In this document: piece after piece, positions 1-5,290 of the stretch
Numbering within the stretch: the stretch's first letter is position 1
Layout of the letters: the number at the start of each line of letters is the position of its first letter
Source of the DNA: Geopsychrobacter sp.
GTDB taxonomy: Bacteria; Desulfobacterota; Desulfuromonadia; Desulfuromonadales; Geopsychrobacteraceae
DNA length: 6,420 bases
Direction of reading: 5' to 3'
NCBI GenBank assembly: GCA_021647445.1
Contig: JAKIUS010000101.1
Location: 1 to 6,420 of the forward strand
The notes under the pieces: generated by a model
The model's database searches: none
Told to the model about the DNA's origin: nothing
What the model saw: the letters and a program-made list of their open reading frames with translations, nothing else
Made by a program: the position numbers and the translations under genes

Positions 1-8
1 ACAAAACT

Positions 9-78
9 ATCGCGGCTGAAGCCGCTCCCACGAAACCTAATAACCACCGCGCCCTGTAGGAGCGGCTTTAGCCGCGAT
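9..78. repeat. REP-like paired hairpin repeat
   Basis: Two arms of about 23 bp face each other: 9-31 begins ATCGCGGCTGAAGCCGCTCC, and 56-78 is its near-exact reverse complement ending GGCTTTAGCCGCGAT. They are separated by about 24 bp. Each arm is also self-complementary (GCGGCT-GA-AGCCGC), so the region can fold as two small hairpins or one long one. This is the layout of REP/BIME-type intergenic elements known from many proteobacteria. It lies downstream of the lipoprotein gene that ends at 131 and may stabilise or end its transcript. No T-tract is seen. Related copies lie at 102-127 and 5202-5270. Confidence 0.75.
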
Positions 79-101
79 TGATCTGCTTGCTTGCGGGCCT
101 G

Positions 102-127
102 TGTGGGAGCAACATTCCGGCCGCGAT
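102..127. repeat. Divergent REP-like half-unit
   Basis: This single half-unit keeps the conserved ends of the family (TGTGGGAG at 102-109 and GGCCGCGAT at 119-127). The centre is replaced by an unrelated core, so the small internal hairpin of the other copies is lost. It has the same orientation as the arm at 56-78. It ends only 3 bp beyond the stop codon of the lipoprotein gene (TAA at 133-131). Confidence 0.55.
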
Positions 128-130
128 TAT

Positions 131-1117
131 TTACTCCCCGCACTCCGGCCCAACCCAATACTTAAGCACCTGCTCGCTCCAGCCACGCGCGTTTTCCAAA
201 CTGGCCAGCACCTGCTTGATATCCCCGCCTTTAGCTCCGGCATAAATAGTGTTTTCGGGTACCGGCAGATAAGAGAAATCAATCGGGAAATAACTGCTGA
301 TCACTTTGATAGATTCACTGCTGGTCTGCCCTTTTTTCAGCGGGTAAAAGACCAGCTGTAATTCTTTGGCCAATTCTAACGGCGGAAATGAGAAACGTTC
401 AGAGGCCAAGGGTTGATCGGGTAGACGGCTGTTGGGATAAAGCAGGGTCACGCTTTGGTCGGCGGCTAAATTCAACAGGTAAATATGGGTGCCAACATCA
501 GACTGCACCAGTACGGTTCCGGCACTACCGGCTTGAAAACAGGCGGGTTTGCGGTCTAAACTGGCAGAGAGGGAGGGCTTTTTCTCAGGAGAAGAGCTAT
601 CGACGACAATTTCGACCGATTCCTGAAATTGGTTGCCTTTGACGGTGGCTTCACTACGCCCCCAGCCGGGCAGCAAAGTCTTTTTCAGCTGCAGGGTCTG
701 ACGAATACCGGCGGTATGGACATCGAGCAGTTTCAGGGTGAGCAGGGCCTGGGGTGGTTTGGCGTTGGGTTGCAGGCGATAGCTGCCCACGATCAACAGA
801 TCGGCTCCGGCGGCTTCCCAAAGTTTTTGTTCGTCGCTGCCGGGGCCGAAACTTTCAAGATCATCGATAATCAGCCCGATATCACGACGTGTCTTGAGCT
901 TGATCTGTTCTTCACTGAGTGCGGCCTCAATTTCATCGCGCCAGCGATTGCCAAGGGCGGTGACATCGCCGCTGATGTCATTATAGATGGCGGTTACCGC
1001 CAGGGTTTCACCGGGCTTCACCAGACCGGCAAATTCACCAGCCTGCGGCTTGATAACTGGCGCACAGGCGCTAAGGAAGATTAGAGGGATGAACAGCAGA
1101 TAAACGGGGAGACGCAT
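131..1117 (-). CDS. Outer-membrane lipoprotein, FlgO-like domain plus DUF4384-like domain
   Basis: The protein has 328 residues. Its lipoprotein signal peptide runs MRLPVYLLFIPLIFLSAC, with lipobox LSAC at 15-18. The residue after the acylated Cys18 is Ala, which favours the outer membrane. Residues about 37-147 have the FlgO/LpoB/CsgG-like pattern: a strand entering 'AVTAIYND', a helix with conserved Arg, then 'GADLLIVGSY' at 104-113 and a strand ending in a 'LLDVHTAG' turn. Residues about 193-260 resemble DUF4384: an aromatic-x-AG-x-x-G start at 194-200, 'HIYLLNLAADQ' and the typical 'LLYPNS' at 225-230. DUF4384 domains are often fused to surface or signalling proteins, and their substrate is unknown. 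The start is fixed by the signal peptide and by the RBS AGGAGGGG at 1129-1122. It follows the pilin operon after a terminator, so it is probably transcribed alone. The domain calls come from pattern recognition only. Confidence 0.85.
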   Translation of the reverse strand: MRLPVYLLFIPLIFLSACAPVIKPQAGEFAGLVKPGETLAVTAIYNDISGDVTALGNRWRDEIEAALSEEQIKLKTRRDIGLIIDDLESFGPGSDEQKLWEAAGADLLIVGSYRLQPNAKPPQALLTLKLLDVHTAGIRQTLQLKKTLLPGWGRSEATVKGNQFQESVEIVVDSSSPEKKPSLSASLDRKPACFQAGSAGTVLVQSDVGTHIYLLNLAADQSVTLLYPNSRLPDQPLASERFSFPPLELAKELQLVFYPLKKGQTSSESIKVISSYFPIDFSYLPVPENTIYAGAKGGDIKQVLASLENARGWSEQVLKYWVGPECGE

Positions 1118-1146
1118 TGGACCCCTCCTGAGGAAAGCACAACTAA

Positions 1147-1152
1147 ATTATA
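1147..1152 (-). promoter_or_regulatory. Candidate -10 box for the FlgO/DUF4384 lipoprotein gene
   Basis: A perfect TATAAT on the minus strand lies about 30 bases before the ATG at 1117, in AT-rich sequence between the pilin-operon terminator and this gene. No good -35 hexamer stands 16-18 bp upstream (the sequence there is A-rich), so the promoter is weak or needs an activator. The same box sits at a similar place before the lipoprotein gene at 5116. Confidence 0.4.
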
Positions 1153-1231
1153 TTGGATATCAAACAGTGTTTTTAGCAGTTTTTTACGATTTATTCAACT
1201 TTGACAACTGTTTACTTCACCATCCGTATTT

Positions 1232-1272
1232 CGAAAAGAGGGCATCTGATCAAAATGAGCAGATGCCCTCTT
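1232..1272 (-). terminator. Rho-independent terminator of the pilin operon
   Basis: Perfect 13-bp inverted repeat: AAGAGGGCATCTG at 1236-1248 and CAGATGCCCTCTT at 1260-1272, with an 11-base loop. Read on the minus strand the stem runs into TTTTC, a short T-run. No T-run follows on the plus strand, so the minus orientation is favoured. It lies 100 bp after the stop codon of the last pilin gene (1372). The rest of the 254-bp gap (1118-1371) holds the promoter region of the next gene and about 100 bp with nothing recognisable. Confidence 0.75.
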
Positions 1273-1371
1273 CCCCCCTTCTTCTTCCAACAGCAGCACA
1301 ACATGATGAAAACATCTTCAAATCTCATATCTCTGCGGCTTGGTACCTTTATCGAAGGCGATAGACATTTT

Positions 1372-1860
1372 TCAAAACCGGCAGTTCACCGGCAGAAACC
1401 GCGCCGGGATATCGGAGCGGTTTTCTCCCTTGGCTGTCATCCCTTGCGGCACACTGGCATAGCCGTAGACCCAGGCAATCGGTACACGTGTCTCCCCGGC
1501 GACAACCGCCGGGCGGATGCTCAGTGTCAGGCCCTTGGCGTTGACGTTGATCCGGGAACCGAAACGGATATTGATTGCACCGTTAGCAACAGTGACCTGG
1601 TCAACGAAATTGCCGAGAATTTTATCGGCCTCGGGCAAGGCTGCTGCGGCATTGTTTTGCGGCAGCTGTCCCTTTTCGCGGTAATAATCCTCGACCGATT
1701 GACGGACAAAGGCGCTCAGTTCGATCCCCTCCTGCACCTGGCTGCGGATAACACGATCCTGAAAAGATGGCAGGGCCATAGTCGCCAGTACGCTGATTAT
1801 GGCAATCACGATCAGCAGCTCGATCAGGGTAAATCCCTTTTGATTGATTTTGTTCAACAT
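1372..1860 (-). CDS. Type IV pilin (PilA-like), 162 residues, with one unpaired cysteine
   Basis: This is a prepilin: short leader MLNKINQKG, cleavage expected between Gly9 and Phe10, then FTLIELLIVIAIISVLA. Glu14 is position +5 of the mature protein. The helix continues to about residue 60, followed by the globular head ('YYREKGQLPQNN', 'ANGAINIRFG', 'LTLSIRP'). The C-terminus 'VPIAWVYGYASVPQGM...IPARFLPVNCRF' follows the PilA pattern, in which a Cys after the conserved Trp pairs with the Cys near the end. Here that first Cys is Tyr132 (TAC), leaving Cys160 alone. A longer reading frame continues upstream, but the leader motif and GGAGG at 1874-1870, 9 bases before the ATG, fix this start. 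It is the last gene of the operon, 5 bp after the platform gene. It would act as a fibre subunit after processing by a prepilin peptidase encoded elsewhere. Confidence 0.93.
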   Translation of the reverse strand: MLNKINQKGFTLIELLIVIAIISVLATMALPSFQDRVIRSQVQEGIELSAFVRQSVEDYYREKGQLPQNNAAAALPEADKILGNFVDQVTVANGAINIRFGSRINVNAKGLTLSIRPAVVAGETRVPIAWVYGYASVPQGMTAKGENRSDIPARFLPVNCRF

Positions 1861-1865
1861 AACCT

Positions 1866-2897
1866 TCACCCTCCCACCGTACCGGCAATTTTGAAGATCG
1901 GCAGGTACATGGCAATCACTCCACCGCCGACAAAAAATCCCAGCAGCAGCAAAGTGGTTATTTCCGTGACAATCAGCGCCCGATACTGGGCCCGTTCGGT
2001 TTCGGCGGCAAAATAGGCTGCGGTGTGGGTCATAACCTCGGCAACCGCCTGATCGTCTGTTGCACTTGAGATCATCTGCTGAACCATTTTGGGATAGACC
2101 CCGGTTTTTTCGAGAAGCGTTCTCAGCCCGGCCGGGCTGGACACTGGCAAACTTTCGGCGCAAAGTTTTCTACCCAAAGGGCCATAATGTAAGGCACAGG
2201 CGCAAAAACGGACCGCCGTTTCGAGCGGCAACTGCGCTTTGAGCAGTTCAGCCAGATGGCGGGCAAACAGATAGCCCTGCATTTTCTGAATCAGGCTACC
2301 GAATAAGGGGAGTTTTCCACCGACCCCCAGCAATAGACCACGCTTGCTGCGCAACAGCACAACCAGAACCAGTAACAGCAGCAACACATAGGGCCCGACC
2401 TGGCCCAGCAGCCTGCCGAATTCAAGAAAAATCTGGGTCGGCAGCGGCAAGGCCCCACCGAAATCAGCAAACATTCTGGCGAATGAAGGCAACACATAGG
2501 TACAAAGCAGCAACAAAACCATAAGCCCCATACACAAGGTCAAGGCCGGATACCAGAAAACCCGCATCACCCGCTGAAACATGGTGGCCGACTCTTCGAG
2601 CTGATCGGCAGCAATTTGAAAGGCGCGACCCAAAGGTTGCGCGTTCTGATCTGACGCCAGCAGGTCAAAGGCGAAATGATCGAAAAGGGCAGGATGTTGC
2701 CCCAGACTATCGGCCAGAGAGGCACCACTGGCCATCGATCTTTTCAGCCTGATTATAGGCCGTCTCAGCGCCGAAAAACTTACCTCTTCGACGTGGGTCA
2801 ATGCCATTTCAAAACTCATCCCGCTGACCAGCATCATCCCCAACTGGCGGTAGAGCAGAATCTTTTCAATCATGCGTTTACGTCGTCTGAAAAACAT
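1866..2897 (-). CDS. Short PilC/GspF-like inner-membrane platform protein (T2SF family)
   Basis: The protein has 343 residues with two T2SF-type repeats. Repeat 1 spans about 10-112 ('LLYRQLGMMLVSGMSFEMAL', 'ASGASLADSLGQHPALF'), followed by TM1 about 114-136, 'FADFGGALPLPTQIFLEFG' and TM2 about 168-183. Repeat 2 spans about 205-310, and TM3 (about 311-332) leads into the classical C-terminus 'VIAMYLPIFKIAG'. Family members form the platform that recruits pilins and couples to the PilB/GspE-type ATPase. Usual PilC/GspF proteins are about 400 residues. This one lacks the N-terminal stretch of roughly 60 residues, and the GE-x-(S/T)-G motif expected in each repeat reads 'ASDQNAQPLG' and 'SATDDQAVAEV'. 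The start at 2897 was chosen over an in-frame upstream ATG at 2972 because of the AAGGGGGA ribosome site and because the longer start would run deep into the upstream gene. It lies between the signal-less pilin-like gene and the second pilin. Confidence 0.9.
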   Translation of the reverse strand: MFFRRRKRMIEKILLYRQLGMMLVSGMSFEMALTHVEEVSFSALRRPIIRLKRSMASGASLADSLGQHPALFDHFAFDLLASDQNAQPLGRAFQIAADQLEESATMFQRVMRVFWYPALTLCMGLMVLLLLCTYVLPSFARMFADFGGALPLPTQIFLEFGRLLGQVGPYVLLLLLVLVVLLRSKRGLLLGVGGKLPLFGSLIQKMQGYLFARHLAELLKAQLPLETAVRFCACALHYGPLGRKLCAESLPVSSPAGLRTLLEKTGVYPKMVQQMISSATDDQAVAEVMTHTAAYFAAETERAQYRALIVTEITTLLLLGFFVGGGVIAMYLPIFKIAGTVGG

Positions 2898-2900
2898 ATA

Positions 2901-2908
2901 TCCCCCTT
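2901..2908 (-). promoter_or_regulatory. Ribosome binding site that sets the platform-protein start
   Basis: AAGGGGGA on the minus strand ends 3 bases before the ATG at 2897. It lies between the stop of the upstream gene (TGA at 2913-2911) and this ATG. It supports the 343-residue product over the longer frame, whose extra 25 residues (Arg- and Cys-rich) do not resemble the family. Confidence 0.6.
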
Positions 2909-2910
2909 GG

Positions 2911-3423
2911 TCATTGCAACAGCAATGGAATATCCTCTTGCGCCAGAGTGGTCTTATCCGGCCCTTGTACATACAGTTTTTTATCCGGCTTGAACAGACC
3001 GATCCGCCAGTGGACCGGCCCGGTTGTATCGGCTGCTGGCGTCACCGGATGATAACTGACCCACTCACCCGTTAATGGCCCACGCAGCGCCTCAACCTGA
3101 ACCGTCCCCTCTTCAATGCCGGTTTTATAATTGCGATCCGGGTAATCACGCTTAAGACCGATAAAGCCTCGCGCCTCAAGAGTGTTTTGCGGCCAGGTAC
3201 CGTGCATATTCCAGTAGAGCAGGCTGTCGACTTTGGCGACATCGAAAGGCCCAACGGTTGCCAGCACCAGAGTGCGCTTATGGATTTTCTGATAGCTGCT
3301 CAATCCGATGGCCAGAGCGATAATAATCACCGTCAAACAGATCAGCCGCTCCAGCCAGCGCAGCCAGATGATCCGCTCGACCATTTCGGCCCCGGTAAAG
3401 ATGCGCTTCACAGATGTCATCAT
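2911..3423 (-). CDS. Membrane-anchored pilin-domain protein without a prepilin signal
   Basis: The protein has 170 residues. The N-terminus is basic (Lys/Arg at 6, 7, 17, 22, 26) and is followed by one membrane segment about 26-43 (LICLTVIIIALAIGLSS), giving a predicted N-in, C-out anchor. There is no Gly-Phe cleavage site with Glu at +5. The periplasmic part lines up by eye with the pilin at 3420-3821: 'LLYWNMHGTWPQNTLEARG' with 'VVDFYDHTGRLPRDNTQAG', 'GIEEGTVQVEA' with 'VKAGAIRVEFQ', and 'HPVTPAADTTGPVHWRIG' with 'IPQINAANPTGPLVWQV'. After the shared Trp (138) it has a further 32 residues, 'IGLFKPDKKLYVQ...'. It begins ATGATG overlapping the pilin stop (ATGA), with no strong ribosome site, so translational coupling is likely. 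It may be a minor-pilin relative that stays anchored, or an assembly or regulatory partner. I know no named family for it. Confidence 0.85.
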   Translation of the reverse strand: MMTSVKRIFTGAEMVERIIWLRWLERLICLTVIIIALAIGLSSYQKIHKRTLVLATVGPFDVAKVDSLLYWNMHGTWPQNTLEARGFIGLKRDYPDRNYKTGIEEGTVQVEALRGPLTGEWVSYHPVTPAADTTGPVHWRIGLFKPDKKLYVQGPDKTTLAQEDIPLLLQ

Positions 3424-3821
3424 GACTTTTCAACCTGCCAGACCAGAGGCCCGGTCGGGTTGGCGGCATTGATCTGCGGTATCAGGGTCAAGGCTTCTGC
3501 TATCGGATTACCGCCATAGGGACTGGCCTGAAATTCAACCCGAATCGCCCCCGCTTTCACCGTGATACGCGCCACATACTTGCCGCGCAACTGTTGCGGC
3601 AACGCGACCCCGGCCTGAGTATTGTCACGCGGCAGTCGGCCTGTATGGTCGTAAAAATCGACCACATTCGCCTTGACCGCAGCCGCCAGCTCGTAACCTT
3701 CGGCCTGAAAAGCTTTTTTGCGATAAGCCGAAAACTGCGGGATGGCAATCGACGCCAGAATGCCGATGATCGCCACCACAACCATCAGTTCGATAAAGGT
3801 GAAACCACGTTGGTTGGTCAT
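3420..3821 (-). CDS. Type IV pilin, 133 residues, no cysteines
   Basis: Prepilin leader MTNQRG, cleavage before Phe7, mature N-terminus FTFIELMVVVAIIGILASIA with Glu11 at +5, then the standard helix to about residue 57. The head is small: 'DFYDHTGRLPRDN', 'VKAGAIRVEFQ', 'ALTLIPQ' and 'GPLVW' at 124-128. The chain stops five residues after the conserved Trp128, so the C-terminal disulfide loop of PilA is missing and the protein has no cysteine. GGAGA at 3832-3828 lies 6 bases before the ATG. It is the first gene of the four-gene operon and probably its most expressed. It could be a short major pilin, or a minor pilin or pseudopilin. The overlap with the next gene ties their translation. Confidence 0.93.
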   Translation of the reverse strand: MTNQRGFTFIELMVVVAIIGILASIAIPQFSAYRKKAFQAEGYELAAAVKANVVDFYDHTGRLPRDNTQAGVALPQQLRGKYVARITVKAGAIRVEFQASPYGGNPIAEALTLIPQINAANPTGPLVWQVEKS

Positions 3822-3890
3822 GATTGTTCTCCAGATATGAACAAGGAAAGGAACACTGATTATTCAATCGAAGGAGATGTGAGTTTTTCC

Positions 3891-3923
3891 AAAAAAAATG
3901 GCGCCATTTACCGAGACGCCATT
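3891..3923 (-). terminator. Rho-independent terminator after the 386-residue lipoprotein gene
   Basis: On the minus strand AATGGCG (3923-3917) and CGCCATT (3903-3897) form a 7-bp stem with a 13-base loop, followed directly by eight T residues counting the stem end (3898-3891). It starts 32 bp after the stop at 3956 and lies 69 bp before the first pilin gene, so it separates lipoprotein transcription from the pilin operon. The remaining leader (3890-3822) shows no convincing -35/-10 pair. Confidence 0.75.
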
Positions 3924-3955
3924 GATAACACTTTGATTTTTTCTCTACAGCCCCG

Positions 3956-5116
3956 TCAATCAAATCCATGCTGATTGGCCGTATTATACTTACCAGTCGC
4001 GTTAGCTCCAGAAACGGAACCTGATGTTTCACTGCCTGCCTGAACTTTTTCGCGCGTAGCCAGATAGCCCTTGGCGGTAAACCCCGACAGGTACGACCCG
4101 GCCCGATTGGTCGCGATCAGTTCGCCCTTGTTGGTCTCCAGCGGTGTGACCCGCCAGAGTGCCCGCAGAGAAAGCCCGACCTTGTCCCCATCTTTGTGCG
4201 GAGCAGCTTCGGCGAGCAGCACCACGGTGCCGGGTTGAAAGAGGGTTTCGTCCATGGCAAACTCGGCGCGATTTTTTCGATAGAAATCGACCTGATTGAA
4301 GGTTGGCATAAAATCACGCTGACTGACCGCGCTGGTAAAGCCCTTATTGCTGACAATCGCCTGTTGCAGGGCACTTTCCAAACGATTGAGAAATTTCTTG
4401 TCGAGCGATCCATTGACCGCACGGCTCTGTATCACCACGCTGACCTCGCCACTTGCCGCATTGGGATCACCGGCCACATTGGCGCGGTAGGCAGCCACCA
4501 GTTCACGCGCCAAGCTGTAGGTTAAACGATCAAGCGATTGATAGGGACGCTCTTCGACCCCTTCGGGGATGCTGTTGGATTTCGCCTTGGCCTGAAACTG
4601 CAGCACCGCCGGCAGACCGGCCTCCAGCGGAAATTCTGCTTCGGCCAGCAAACCCGGGATGGTTTTGCCCTGCGCATCGCTGGCGGTCACCTGCACCTTG
4701 ATCTGCTTGAGAACCTCATCCTGCGCTGTCGCCACCTGATAAACGGTCAGATCATTTAAGTAAGAACGTTTTTGCGCCGATTGTCCGGCAAAGGTCAACG
4801 GCTGTTTTTCTCGCAGTTCAAACCAGTTTTGGCGACTCAAAGGATAAATTTCACGGCTCTGGCGCAGCTTCATAGTCAAACGTTCGGTCGTGTACTCTTC
4901 GAGTCGATTGCCCGGCTTACCCTGTAAGGCCGAAGCCGAAACCACTGCCGCCGGTGCCATAGCCTTTACCCCGGCAGATTGCTGGGTGGCCAGTTGATTG
5001 ACCAAGGTACCGACCTGATTGGCAAAAAGCTGCTCCGGGGTTAAACGCGGAGCGCAGGCGGAGAGGAGTAGTAAAAGGCTACAGAGAATAAAACCAAGAT
5101 ATCGACGTTTGCGCAT
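3956..5116 (-). CDS. Lipoprotein with two FlgO/LpoB/CsgG-like repeats (putative)
   Basis: The protein has 386 residues. Its signal peptide runs MRKRRYLGFILCSLLLLLSAC, with lipobox LSAC at 18-21. Ala after Cys21 favours the outer membrane. The mature part seems to hold two similar halves. Half 1 (about 35-165) contains a helix with 'LEEYTTERLTMKLRQSREIYPLSRQNW', then 'YLNDLTVYQVATAQDEVLKQIKVQVTASDA'. Half 2 (about 198-340) has 'LDKKFLNRLESALQQAIVSNKGFTSAVSQRDF', then 'FQPGTVVLLAEAAPHKDGDKVGLSLRALWRVT'. Both follow the helix, strand, Arg-loop, strand order of FlgO/LpoB/CsgG-like periplasmic folds. The tail after about 355 is Ser/Thr/Gly/Asn-rich and probably disordered. AGGAGGG at 5127-5121 and the signal peptide fix the start. 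It is a single-gene unit between a repeat hairpin and a terminator. No function is known, and a role in envelope assembly beside the pilins is only a guess. Confidence 0.85.
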   Translation of the reverse strand: MRKRRYLGFILCSLLLLLSACAPRLTPEQLFANQVGTLVNQLATQQSAGVKAMAPAAVVSASALQGKPGNRLEEYTTERLTMKLRQSREIYPLSRQNWFELREKQPLTFAGQSAQKRSYLNDLTVYQVATAQDEVLKQIKVQVTASDAQGKTIPGLLAEAEFPLEAGLPAVLQFQAKAKSNSIPEGVEERPYQSLDRLTYSLARELVAAYRANVAGDPNAASGEVSVVIQSRAVNGSLDKKFLNRLESALQQAIVSNKGFTSAVSQRDFMPTFNQVDFYRKNRAEFAMDETLFQPGTVVLLAEAAPHKDGDKVGLSLRALWRVTPLETNKGELIATNRAGSYLSGFTAKGYLATREKVQAGSETSGSVSGANATGKYNTANQHGFD

Positions 5117-5138
5117 TACGCCCTCCTGTTGGGGTTGA

Positions 5139-5144
5139 ATTATA
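5139..5144 (-). promoter_or_regulatory. Candidate -10 box for the 386-residue lipoprotein gene
   Basis: A perfect TATAAT on the minus strand lies 22 bases before the ATG at 5116. The -35 region is poor; TTCGAT with a 16-bp spacer is the best I see. Its position and the RBS that follows mirror the leader of the other lipoprotein gene, so both may be driven by similar promoters. Confidence 0.4.
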
Positions 5145-5201
5145 TATCTACAATAGAGTCATCGAAGGTTTTAGGTTGTTTTCAAATAAAAGTTTGGGGC
5201 A

Positions 5202-5270
5202 TCGCGGCTAGAAGCCCCTCCCACAAAATCAGATACTAACAGCCCTGTGGGAGGGGCCTCCTGGCCGCGA
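5202..5270. repeat. REP-like paired hairpin repeat, variant core
   Basis: The left arm 5202-5225 (starting TCGCGGCTAGAAGCCCCTCC) and the right arm 5246-5270 (TGTGGGAGGGGCCTCCTGGC and on to CCGCGA) are near-perfect reverse complements around a 20-bp spacer. The ends match the repeat at 9-78, while the core differs (AAGCCCC/GGGGCCTCC in place of the GCGGCT/AGCCGC palindrome). It begins 20 bp after the ATPase stop codon and may serve as its transcript end, although no T-run follows. Confidence 0.75.
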
Positions 5271-5290
5271 GGGTTATAAGCTTTCAACAA

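Noticed and set aside
1..130. CRISPR-like array at the window start
   Set aside because: There are only three half-units in mixed orientation with irregular spacing and differing cores. This fits REP-like elements, not direct repeats with spacers.
629..1084. A 151-codon open frame on the plus strand
   Set aside because: It is antisense to the FlgO/DUF4384 lipoprotein, has no convincing start signal and gives a low-complexity product. The minus-strand gene explains the sequence.
1236..1272. The perfect inverted repeat as a regulator operator or attachment site
   Set aside because: Its place after the operon's last gene, its 11-base loop and the T-run on the minus strand are explained by a terminator.
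1201..2016. A 271-codon open frame on the plus strand
   Set aside because: It lies antisense to the second pilin and the end of the platform gene, runs through the terminator palindrome, has no ribosome site and gives a product with no recognisable pattern. It is a shadow frame.
1861..2163. An upstream in-frame extension of the second pilin (101 extra residues)
   Set aside because: It overlaps the platform gene almost completely, is Arg/Cys-rich and would bury the prepilin leader MLNKINQKG-FTLIEL inside the protein.
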